Assembly (NCBI RefSeq): GCF_003313325.1
Contig: NZ_QMHQ01000001.1
Span: 1,178,001-1,242,000 of the forward strand
Length of the DNA stretch: 64,000 bases
Source: Pedobacter namyangjuensis
GTDB lineage: Bacteria; Bacteroidota; Bacteroidia; Sphingobacteriales; Sphingobacteriaceae
Reading direction: 5' to 3'
In this document: positions 28,680 to 35,752 of the stretch, piece by piece
Layout of the letters: each line of letters begins with the position of its first letter
How positions within the stretch are numbered: the first letter of the stretch is position 1
Position numbers and translations under genes: made by a program
The notes under the pieces: model-generated
Databases searched by the model: none
What the model was told of the DNA's origin: nothing
Seen by the model: the letters and a program-made list of their open reading frames with translations, nothing else

Positions 28680-29222
28680 ATGAATTTAAGAGGAATTGTA
28701 GCCGTATCTGGCAGACCGGGCCTATATAAGTTAGTAGGACAAAATAAAGCTGGCTACGTTTTAGAAAGCTTAGATGAGAAGAAGGTTAAAATTGTAGCTA
28801 ATATTTCTACAACTAAGCTTGCATCGTTAGAAGATATTACCATTTATGGTGAAGAACAAGAAATTAAACTAATTGATGTTTTAGGCAAAATAGATGCTAC
28901 AAAAGCAAATATTCCTGATGCCAAAGCTGATGGCAACGCTCTAAGAAAATATTTCTTAGAAGTTGCAGAAGGTCATGATCAAGAGAAAGTTTATGCTTCG
29001 GATATGAAGAAGATTTTATCTTGGTATAACTTATTAAAAGATTTACCTTTATTTACTGAGGAAGCTCCAGGTGCGGTTGTAGAAGGTGCCAAAGCAGATG
29101 ATAAGGCAGATTTGAAAGCTAAAGCAACTACGCCGAAAGCGAAACCTACAAATGCTAAGGCGCCTACTGCTAAATCAGCGCCAGCTAAAAAAGCAAGCAT
29201 GACAAGCAAAAAAGGAGTATAA
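28680..29222 (+). CDS. DUF5606 protein with Lys/Ala-rich tail
   Basis: The start is set at ATG 28680 (MNLRGIVAVSGRPGLYKLVGQN), the conserved N-terminus; an upstream frame from 28644 lies in the intergenic repeat. 180 residues: a conserved ~135-residue DUF5606 domain restricted to Bacteroidota, then a low-complexity tail of Lys/Ala/Pro (TTPKAKPTNAKAPTAKSAPAKK) that could bind nucleic acid or ribosomes. Function unknown. Followed by a strong terminator. Confidence 0.8.
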   Translation: MNLRGIVAVSGRPGLYKLVGQNKAGYVLESLDEKKVKIVANISTTKLASLEDITIYGEEQEIKLIDVLGKIDATKANIPDAKADGNALRKYFLEVAEGHDQEKVYASDMKKILSWYNLLKDLPLFTEEAPGAVVEGAKADDKADLKAKATTPKAKPTNAKAPTAKSAPAKKASMTSKKGV

Positions 29223-29240
29223 TTTTTTACTCTTTATCAT

Positions 29241-29277
29241 AAAAACGCCAAGCTAATATCAGCTTGGCGTTTTTTTT
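29241..29277. terminator. Terminator after the DUF5606 gene
   Basis: AAAAACGCCAAGCT (29241-29254) pairs with AGCTTGGCGTTTTT (29261-29274), followed by T. It touches the stop codon of the minus-strand small protein at 29276 and, with A residues on its left, may serve both strands. Confidence 0.88.
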
Positions 29278-29419
29278 ATAAACCAAATGGTCTATACATT
29301 AATAGCGCTAAAACAATCATTATTATGATCGAAATAATAGTAGCAAGTCTGATATATTTTTTCTCTTGCGAAGTATCTGATCTAAAACGATATTTTCTCT
29401 TATAATCTCCAGGTAACAT
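29276..29419 (-). CDS. 47-residue single-pass membrane protein
   Basis: The minus strand from ATG 29419 reads MLPGDYKRKYRFRSDTSQ, then EKKYIRLATIISIIIMIVLA and LLMYRPFGL to a TAA. The N-terminal half is basic and hydrophilic; the C-terminal half is one strong membrane helix. An AGGAGG Shine-Dalgarno stands 4 bases before the ATG, unusual in this AT-rich Bacteroidota sequence and the main reason to believe it is translated. Lies downstream of the TPR gene on the same strand with a 58-base gap. No known family. Confidence 0.6.
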   Translation of the reverse strand: MLPGDYKRKYRFRSDTSQEKKYIRLATIISIIIMIVLALLMYRPFGL

Positions 29420-29477
29420 ATTTCCTCCTATTTTAATAAATGATGTGATAAGTTCATCATTTCCACAATCTATTTAA

Positions 29478-30284
29478 TTATTTACAATATTTATCGGCCA
29501 AAGGTTTTGCTTCTTTAAAGCCATTGCTTACCGCTAACCTAAACTGGGCGCAAGCTGCCGATTGCTGATTTAATTGCACATAAGCCATGCCACTATTGTA
29601 GTAGGCTTTAGCATTTTTTGGATTAATTGCGTTTACGCTCTTAAAGTCTTTAATAGCACTTTCGTGATTTTTATTAAGCCCAAACAAAACACCTCTATTA
29701 AAGTAGGCATTTTCAAAATTAGCGTCAAGTTTAATAGAACTGCTGTAATCTGCAATTGCACCATTTCTATCACCCAAATCACGTTTGCAATTTGCACTTA
29801 TAAAATAAGCTTCTTTGTAGTTTTTGTTTAGGGAGATTGCACTATTCATATCCGCCAATGTAGCTTCAGTATTTTTAAGCAATTGGTAGGTAAGTCCGCG
29901 GGTGTAAAATAGTAGCGCATTGTTTGCGTCCAGTTTAATGGCCTCAGTATAATCAGCAATAGCACTTTTGTAATCTTTTAATTGATATTTTAAATGACCT
30001 CTGTTGAAATAGTTTTCAGCATTTTTATTAATTGATAAAGCACGCGAATAATCATCTATTGCTCCCTTTAAATCACGTAGATACGTTTTTGCGGTGGCTC
30101 TAATACTGTAACCATCTGCAAAAGAGCTGTCTATGGTTAATGCCTTATTAAAATGCAGCATTGCGCCATTAAAATCTTTTTCATTAAACTTGCCCAATCC
30201 TAAATTATATTCTGTGTGCGCAGATTGCGCAAAAACATTCGCTGTAAAAACCGAGAATAATATGAAAATTATATGTTTAAGCAT
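29478..30284 (-). CDS. Exported TPR-repeat protein
   Basis: A 268-residue protein with signal peptide MLKHIIFILFSVFTANVFAQ and about seven consecutive tetratricopeptide repeats (for example YNLGLGKFNEKDFNGAMLHF, YFNRGHLKYQLKDYKSAIAD, AYYNSGMAYVQLNQQSAACA). These form a helical solenoid for protein-protein contacts, probably in the periplasm. Partner unknown. Its start overlaps the end of rlmH by 8 bases, so translation is coupled. Confidence 0.88.
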   Translation of the reverse strand: MLKHIIFILFSVFTANVFAQSAHTEYNLGLGKFNEKDFNGAMLHFNKALTIDSSFADGYSIRATAKTYLRDLKGAIDDYSRALSINKNAENYFNRGHLKYQLKDYKSAIADYTEAIKLDANNALLFYTRGLTYQLLKNTEATLADMNSAISLNKNYKEAYFISANCKRDLGDRNGAIADYSSSIKLDANFENAYFNRGVLFGLNKNHESAIKDFKSVNAINPKNAKAYYNSGMAYVQLNQQSAACAQFRLAVSNGFKEAKPLADKYCK

Positions 30285-30750
30285 GATGATAAGGTTCGTT
30301 TTTTAAAATGGTAAATGCTCTATAAAGTTGCTCAACAAAAAATAGGCGAACCATTTGATGCGAGAATGTCATGTCAGATAAGGATAAACTACTATTGGCA
30401 CGTTTGTAAATACTTTCATCAAATCCGTACGGACCTCCAATTATAAAAACCAGATTTTGTACGCTTCCAACCATTTGTTTGTTCAGGTATGCAGAGAAAG
30501 ATACAGAACTATGTTTTTTACCTTTTTCATCTAATAAAACAACCACATCGGTATTATTAATTTGCTTGCTAATAAATTCTGCTTCTTTATTTTTTTGCTG
30601 AGCCTCTGTTAAACTCTTGGTGTTTTTTATATCTGGGATGATGACAATATTGAAGTTGATGTAATGTTTTAGTCGATTAAGATACTTCTCAATCCCTTCA
30701 ATTAAATATTTGTCTTCGGTTTTGCCAACGGCTATTAAAGTAATCTTCAT
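30277..30750 (-). CDS. rlmH: 23S rRNA (pseudouridine1915-N3)-methyltransferase RlmH
   Basis: A 157-residue SPOUT-class methyltransferase, full length. The SAM-binding knot is visible as LVFIIGGPYGFDESIYKRAN and SLSLSDMTFSHQMVRLFFVEQLYRA, with the C-terminal NEPYHHA. It methylates pseudouridine 1915 in helix 69 of 23S rRNA in the assembled ribosome. Divergent from the MutS-like gene; TATATTTG on the minus strand (30798-30805) may be its -7 box. Confidence 0.95.
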   Translation of the reverse strand: MKITLIAVGKTEDKYLIEGIEKYLNRLKHYINFNIVIIPDIKNTKSLTEAQQKNKEAEFISKQINNTDVVVLLDEKGKKHSSVSFSAYLNKQMVGSVQNLVFIIGGPYGFDESIYKRANSSLSLSDMTFSHQMVRLFFVEQLYRAFTILKNEPYHHA

Positions 30751-30806
30751 CAGTCTATCGGTTTCATTTTATATCTTTAACAAATTAGATATAGGCTTCA
30801 AATATA

Positions 30807-32612
30807 ATGTTAAATACCGTCGAAAATAAATACCAGCTAATCGTAAAGCAACTTTCAGAACAAATTGCATCCTTAAAAAAGCAAATCAACAAATTCTCAA
30901 TTCTAAGGCTTTCTCTTTTGCTGGCGGAAGTTGTTTTCTTCATCTTTTTTGTAAGTGCAAAAACCGATTTGTTGACAATAATTGGAGGCGTTTTGTTAAT
31001 GTTGCCCGTTGCCGTTTTTATTATAGTTGTAAAAAAACAAGCTAAGATTGGTAAGCTGTTAACCGAAAAAGAAAATTTGCTTTGGATTTACGAGAACGAG
31101 CTAAGCGTTTTAAATAATAAACCTAATGGTTATAATAATGGATCCGATTTTGAAGACGAACTACATCCGTACACTGCCGATTTGGATATTTTTGGACAAT
31201 TTTCACTTTATGCTTTAATTAACAGAAACGTAACAAAACTTGGTAAAATAAAGCTAGCCGAATCTCTTGCAAAGCCGATATTTAAACCCGAAATTTTAGC
31301 TAGGCAAGACGCTATTAAAGAAATTTTGACTTATATAGATGATACATTTAGTTTTAGGGCAAAGCTTAAAAATCACGATGTTGAAAAGATAGAGCAGATT
31401 AAAAAAAGGCTCAATGGTTCGTTAGCTTCTCATTTGGCATTCACTAAAAATGTTCTGCTTAGAAGTTATGTTAAAGCCTTACCTTTTTTAATGGTTGCAA
31501 TTTTTACTGCGGGCTTTTTTTTAGGCGATGCAGCTTGGGGAATACTCGGCATTTTATTATTTGTTCATGCAGGCCTTACATTTTATTTCAGTAAACAAAT
31601 TAACCAAGTTTACCATGGCTTTAGTGGCGGAGCAAACCTGCTTGCCGATTATGCGAATGCCATAAAGTGGACAGAGGAGAAACAATGGAAAGCAAATTAC
31701 ATAACTGAATTATTTAGCTCGAAGCATAAAGTAAGTGATGATATTAAGGGTTTGGTTATTATAATTCAGGCTTTTGATGCCCGACTTAATATTGTTGTAG
31801 GTGCTTTGCTTAATTTTTTATTACTGTGGGATTTAAAATGTAGTATTAGGCTCGACGAGTGGCATCAGCAATCATCTTCACATATCCAAAACGGATTGGA
31901 TAGAATCGGCTATTTCGAAGAATTAATTGCAATAGCGACATTTGCACATAACTATCCCAATTATGTATTTCCAACAATTACAGATGACTTCGCACTAAGC
32001 GGAAAAGAGATTGGACATCCTTTAATTACATCACAAAAACGTATAAATAATAGTTTTGATATTGGCAATTCGCCTACGGTAAATATAGTTACCGGTTCTA
32101 ATATGGCTGGTAAAAGCACTTTTTTAAGAACAATCGGAATCAATATGGTATTGGCGTACGCCGGCGCACCGGTTTGTGCTACAGAAATGAACCTTTCCAT
32201 TTTTAGCATTAATACCTATATGCGCATTAAAGATTCTTTAAATGAGAGTACATCAACTTTTAAGGCAGAGTTGAATCGCTTAAAGATGATTTTGAATCAT
32301 GTTACTGTTCAAGAACATCCTTTGGTACTAATTGATGAGATGCTTCGCGGAACAAACAGTCATGATAAATATATGGGCTCTAAGGCTTTTATAGAGAAAA
32401 TGATTTCTTCTAACACACCAACTTTATTTGCAACTCACGATTTAAGTTTATCGGAGTTGGAAACCATCCATAGAGAAAAAGTCGCTAATTACCATTTTGA
32501 TATCCAGATAGAAAATGGAGAGATGAATTTTGATTATAAATTAAAACATGGTTCTTGTACCATATTTAACGCCGCTATTTTGTTGAAAGAGATTGGCTTA
32601 TCGGCTACATAA
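30807..32612 (+). CDS. MutS-like ATPase with membrane segments
   Basis: A 601-residue protein. After an N-terminal coiled coil (residues 1-28) come hydrophobic pairs near 29-73 (LRLSLLLAEVVFFIFFV, IIGGVLLMLPVAVFIIVV) and near 212-255. A MutS core/lever-like region follows, then a C-terminal ABC-type MutS ATPase: Walker A TGSNMAGKSTFLR near 428-440, Walker B PLVLIDEMLRGTNSHD, then LFATHDLSLSELE. There is no mismatch-recognition domain (no N-terminal Phe-x-Glu), so classical mismatch repair is unlikely. The role of these membrane-linked MutS relatives is unknown. Confidence 0.8.
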   Translation: MLNTVENKYQLIVKQLSEQIASLKKQINKFSILRLSLLLAEVVFFIFFVSAKTDLLTIIGGVLLMLPVAVFIIVVKKQAKIGKLLTEKENLLWIYENELSVLNNKPNGYNNGSDFEDELHPYTADLDIFGQFSLYALINRNVTKLGKIKLAESLAKPIFKPEILARQDAIKEILTYIDDTFSFRAKLKNHDVEKIEQIKKRLNGSLASHLAFTKNVLLRSYVKALPFLMVAIFTAGFFLGDAAWGILGILLFVHAGLTFYFSKQINQVYHGFSGGANLLADYANAIKWTEEKQWKANYITELFSSKHKVSDDIKGLVIIIQAFDARLNIVVGALLNFLLLWDLKCSIRLDEWHQQSSSHIQNGLDRIGYFEELIAIATFAHNYPNYVFPTITDDFALSGKEIGHPLITSQKRINNSFDIGNSPTVNIVTGSNMAGKSTFLRTIGINMVLAYAGAPVCATEMNLSIFSINTYMRIKDSLNESTSTFKAELNRLKMILNHVTVQEHPLVLIDEMLRGTNSHDKYMGSKAFIEKMISSNTPTLFATHDLSLSELETIHREKVANYHFDIQIENGEMNFDYKLKHGSCTIFNAAILLKEIGLSAT

Positions 32613-32666
32613 AATGTTTTAAACTTTACAGCAACTTAATATTTATGTTGCATTTTGGGTTTAAGT

Positions 32667-34004
32667 ATGATAAAAGCAAGCGATTTTGGGAAAGATTTTT
32701 TGTGGGGCGTAGCCACCGCTGCGGCGCAAATAGAGGGTGCCACAAATACAAATGGCAAAGGTCTTTCTATTTGGGATACTTTTTCTAAAAGAGGTGGAAA
32801 AATTAAAAAAGGTCATTCGCCTCTAGTAGGGTGTGATTTTTACCATCGATACGTTGAAGATATTGCATTAGTAAAAACGCTAGGATTTAAAGTTTTTAGG
32901 TTTTCCATTGCTTGGTCGCGGGTTCTGCCGTTCGGCAACGGAAAGGTGAATCCTGTTGGTGTCGCTTTCTATCACAATGTGATAGATGAATGTTTAAAGC
33001 AAGACATTATTCCATATATAACGCTTTACCATTGGGATTTGCCCGAAGAACTTTCTAAAAACGGTGGTTGGACTGCTTTTGGCATAAACGTAGCCTTTAA
33101 TGAGTTTGTAATCTTATGTGCTAAAACCTATGGTCACAAAGTAAAAAATTGGATTGTAATTAACGAGCCTTTCGGTTTTACTTCTTTAGGCTATATGTTG
33201 GGCGTACATGCCCCCGGAGAAACAGGATTGACAAATTTTTTCTCTGCTTCGTTACATACCGCTATTGCGCAGGCAGATGGGGGAAAAATTTTGCGTGCCG
33301 AAGTAAGCGGTGCAAATATTGGAACCACGTTTTCCTGCTCAGAAATTATACCTTTTACGCAGGGCGATGCAGATTTATTAGCCACCAAACGCGTAGACTG
33401 CTTAATGAATCGGTTTTTTTTCGAGCCTACTTTAGGCATGGGTTTCCCGACGGCCGACTGGGATGTACTGGAAAAGTTTGCCATTAGCCATTCTACCTGG
33501 CGCCATCAAGAACGAATGACTTTTGATTTTGACTACATTGGTTTGCAAAACTATTTTCCGCTAACCGTAAAGTTTAATGCCTTTGTACCGGTTATTCAGG
33601 CTTGGGAAGTTAAAGCTAAAAACAGGCGTGTGCCACATACTAAAATGGGCTGGGAAATAAACGCAGACAGCTTTTACAATATCATTAAACAATTTGCGTC
33701 TTACCCTAAAGTAAAAAAATTGATGATTACGGAAAATGGCGCTGCATTTAACGACAAATTAGCAAATAACACAGTCGATGATAGCGAACGTGTAAACTAC
33801 TTTGAACTGTACTTATCAGCGATGCTGAAAGCTAAAAATGAAGACATAAAGATTGACGGTTACATGGCTTGGACTTTAATGGATAATTTTGAATGGGCAG
33901 AGGGTTATGAAGCGAGATTCGGACTGGTTTATAACGATTTTAAGACCCAACTTCGAACGATAAAGAAATCTGGTTATTGGTGGCAATCGTTTTTAGCAAG
34001 ATAA
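32667..34004 (+). CDS. Glycoside hydrolase family 1 beta-glucosidase
   Basis: The start is set at ATG 32667 (MIKASDFGKDFLWGVATAAAQIEG); a TTG four codons upstream is less likely. At 445 residues it is normal for GH1. The acid/base Glu is in WIVINEPFGF and the nucleophile Glu in LMITENGAAF; the N-terminal FLWGVATAAAQIEGA and the C-terminal WTLMDNFEWAEGY complete the sugar pocket. It hydrolyses beta-glucosides or related disaccharides. No signal peptide, so cytosolic. It is not part of a polysaccharide utilisation locus here. Confidence 0.93.
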   Translation: MIKASDFGKDFLWGVATAAAQIEGATNTNGKGLSIWDTFSKRGGKIKKGHSPLVGCDFYHRYVEDIALVKTLGFKVFRFSIAWSRVLPFGNGKVNPVGVAFYHNVIDECLKQDIIPYITLYHWDLPEELSKNGGWTAFGINVAFNEFVILCAKTYGHKVKNWIVINEPFGFTSLGYMLGVHAPGETGLTNFFSASLHTAIAQADGGKILRAEVSGANIGTTFSCSEIIPFTQGDADLLATKRVDCLMNRFFFEPTLGMGFPTADWDVLEKFAISHSTWRHQERMTFDFDYIGLQNYFPLTVKFNAFVPVIQAWEVKAKNRRVPHTKMGWEINADSFYNIIKQFASYPKVKKLMITENGAAFNDKLANNTVDDSERVNYFELYLSAMLKAKNEDIKIDGYMAWTLMDNFEWAEGYEARFGLVYNDFKTQLRTIKKSGYWWQSFLAR

Positions 34005-34045
34005 AGACGTTGCATTAAAGCGATTTAGTTTGTTAACTTTACGTT

Positions 34046-34273
34046 ATGGACGATAAAATTATAGTTTACAAAACTTTCGAAAATCCAATTGAGGCTAACA
34101 TTATTTTAACACGATTAAAAGATGCGGGTTTTAATGGCTTTTTAACAGGAGAAAATACAGCCGGTTTGCGTCCGCTTTTAGATCATTCTATAAGTGGTAT
34201 CCAGCTTCATGTTTTTGAAACTGATGTTCCAGAAATCGAAAAGTTTTTAGCGGAAGATATTGAGTTCGAATAA
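34046..34273 (+). CDS. DUF2007 family protein
   Basis: A 75-residue single-domain protein: IIVYKTFENPIEANIILTRL then DAGFNGFLTGENTAG and LHVFETDVPEIEKFLAEDIE. DUF2007 is a PII-like small domain often called a putative signal-transducing protein; the ligand is unknown. It is immediately followed, 2 bases on, by a longer paralogue. A TTG-N21-TAACTTTA sequence at 34010-34041 is a possible promoter for both. Confidence 0.82.
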   Translation: MDDKIIVYKTFENPIEANIILTRLKDAGFNGFLTGENTAGLRPLLDHSISGIQLHVFETDVPEIEKFLAEDIEFE

Positions 34274-34275
34274 TT

Positions 34276-34689
34276 ATGGATGATAAAATAATTGTTCATA
34301 GTACTTATTACAATGTTATTGAAGCCAATATTATAAAAGCTAGGCTAGAAGATAGCGACATTCCATGCTTCTTAACGGACGAGCATATTTCTACTATACA
34401 GCCTTTATACAATCAAGCGGTTGGTGGGGTAAAGTTGCATGTTTTTGAAAAGGATCTCGATAGGATAAATGAACTATTGACAGATGAAGTAGAAAGTACG
34501 GAAGATAGATCTACATTTGAGAGCGAGCAGGTATGCGAAAATTGCCAATCTACAAACGTGAGCTATGGTCAAGCTACTAAAAACAGGTTTAGTCTTTGGG
34601 TAACCATTGTTTCTTTATTGTTACTCGTTTATCCTTTTAAAGTTAGCAAGTGTTACCACTGCTATGATTGCGGGCATGAGTTTAAATAA
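34276..34689 (+). CDS. DUF2007 protein with C-terminal zinc-ribbon and membrane segment
   Basis: A 137-residue paralogue of the preceding gene. Residues 1-72 repeat the DUF2007 domain (IIVHSTYYNVIEANIIKARL). Residues 88-93 (CENC) and 123-132 (CYHCYDCGH) supply Cys pairs for one zinc ribbon, which encloses a hydrophobic helix (FSLWVTIVSLLLLVYPF). The layout suggests a sensor tethered to the membrane. It is probably translated from the same message as the 75-residue gene. Confidence 0.75.
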   Translation: MDDKIIVHSTYYNVIEANIIKARLEDSDIPCFLTDEHISTIQPLYNQAVGGVKLHVFEKDLDRINELLTDEVESTEDRSTFESEQVCENCQSTNVSYGQATKNRFSLWVTIVSLLLLVYPFKVSKCYHCYDCGHEFK

Positions 34690-34824
34690 GGTGCGGATTA
34701 ACGAACAAAGGGTAGGGAGCAAAAGATAAAGAAACAAAGATTTTGGATCACAATATAAATCTTATTGTGTTTACGCAAACATGCTCTAGGTTTTTTTACT
34801 CCCTAAATTTTAAACATGCTCCCT

Positions 34825-34844
34825 CGTTGGCGTCCTCGCCGACG
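34825..34844. repeat. Left REP-like hairpin of the transposase locus
   Basis: CGTTGGCG-TCCT-CGCCGACG forms an 8-base stem with one G-U pair. Read on the minus strand it matches the hairpin at 35443-35464 in 18 of 20 positions, so the two are inverted copies bracketing the transposase gene. It is 48 bases before the ATG. The rest of the gap 34690-34892 shows nothing recognisable. Confidence 0.7.
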
Positions 34845-34892
34845 TAAAATATAAAGTTTGGATTTTGCATACGTCATGCCGCTAAATATAAA

Positions 34893-35410
34893 ATGGAACA
34901 TCAATATCATCCTGAGTTTCTTACAGCTACAGTTCTAAATTGGCAACATCTGTTGGATGATGAGTTTAAAAAAGTTGTTGTTGCCAGTATGAAATGGTTA
35001 GTTGACGCGAAAAAATGTGAAATATATGCATTCGTGATTATGCCAAATCACATTCATTTGCTTTGGAAGATAGGAAACAATTTGAATAGATCGGAAGTAC
35101 AAGGTGCATTTTTAAGTTATACGGCTCATGAGTTTAAGAAGCGTTTGCTAAACCGCGGTGAAAAACATCTACTAGAAAAGTATCGTGTTAACTTAATCGA
35201 TCGCACTTTTCAGTTTTGGCAGCGAGATTGTGTTGTTAAAGAATGTTGGGGCGAGATTTTTTTGAACAAAAGTTAGATTATATCCATAACAATCCTTTAC
35301 AAGCACATTGGAATTTAAGTGAAACACCAGAAGACTATTATTGGTCTTCAGCTTCGTTTTATGAAGAAGGAAATAGTCCATTTGATTTTCTTAAGCATTA
35401 CAAAAGTTAG
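34893..35410 (+). pseudogene. REP-associated tyrosine transposase (RAYT, Y1_Tnp), frameshifted
   Basis: The first frame (34893-35276) carries the HUH metal motif in FVIMPNHIHLLWKI (His53, His55), ending at a stop after GEIFLNKS. The second frame, from the same T run to the TAG at 35408, continues EQKLDYIHNNPLQAHWNLS and EDYYWSSASFYEEGN, the normal C-terminus with the presumed catalytic Tyr of the DYIHNNP segment. The break is at seven T (35257-35263); eight would restore one ~172-residue protein. It could be a true mutation, a sequencing error or slippage. RAYTs mobilise REP hairpins; inverted hairpins bracket this one. Confidence 0.85.
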
Positions 35411-35442
35411 GTTGACAATTTCTTCATTTTTTAAATTGATCG

Positions 35443-35464
35443 ACGTTGGCGGGGACGCCAACGT
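35443..35464. repeat. Right REP-like hairpin of the transposase locus
   Basis: ACGTTGGCG and CGCCAACGT form a perfect 9-base stem with the loop GGGA, 32 bases after the transposase stop. It is the inverted partner of the hairpin at 34825-34844. Confidence 0.75.
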
Positions 35465-35553
35465 GAGAAGAAAAAAACTATAATGAGCGTACAATGTCTT
35501 TGTAGTTAGTGCCCACATTTTCTTTGCAGTAATGATTTCCGGTCCTTTGATTT

Positions 35554-35633
35554 TAAACCTGATAGTAACGGAAATCCTTTTACTAATGCCCTTTAGGGGA
35601 TTAAGGGTAAAAGATTGCAGTGGATAGCAGGAC
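35554..35633. repeat. Intergenic repeat copy D (inverted)
   Basis: A member of the dispersed family read on the minus strand: GTAACGGAAATCCTTTTAC on the left, then AAAAGATTGCAGTGGATAGC and AGGAC on the right. The middle contains CCCTTTAGGGG. It lies between the transposase and the aconitase terminator. The remaining bases of 35465-35752 show no gene. Confidence 0.6.
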
Positions 35634-35671
35634 TTTCTTATCCGAAGAACTACAGCATCTGCTTTTCAAAT

Positions 35672-35708
35672 AAAAAATCCCATTCTGATTTTACTCAAAA
35701 TGGGATTT
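35672..35708 (-). terminator. Terminator of the first aconitase gene
   Basis: On the minus strand AAATCCCATTTTGA pairs with TCAGAATGGGATTT and is followed by T residues, about 45 bases after the stop at 35753. Confidence 0.85.
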
Positions 35709-35752
35709 CGTTTATAAAGGATCATATCTTTTATCCTTGCTCTTTGTTCTTC

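Noticed and set aside
35193..35381. Minus-strand frame opposite the transposase C-terminus
   Set aside because: Antisense shadow; the plus-strand frame gives a clear Y1_Tnp C-terminus.
34893..35464. Insertion sequence with long terminal repeats
   Set aside because: Only short hairpins flank the gene and no target-site duplication is evident; the RAYT type does not form classical IS elements.
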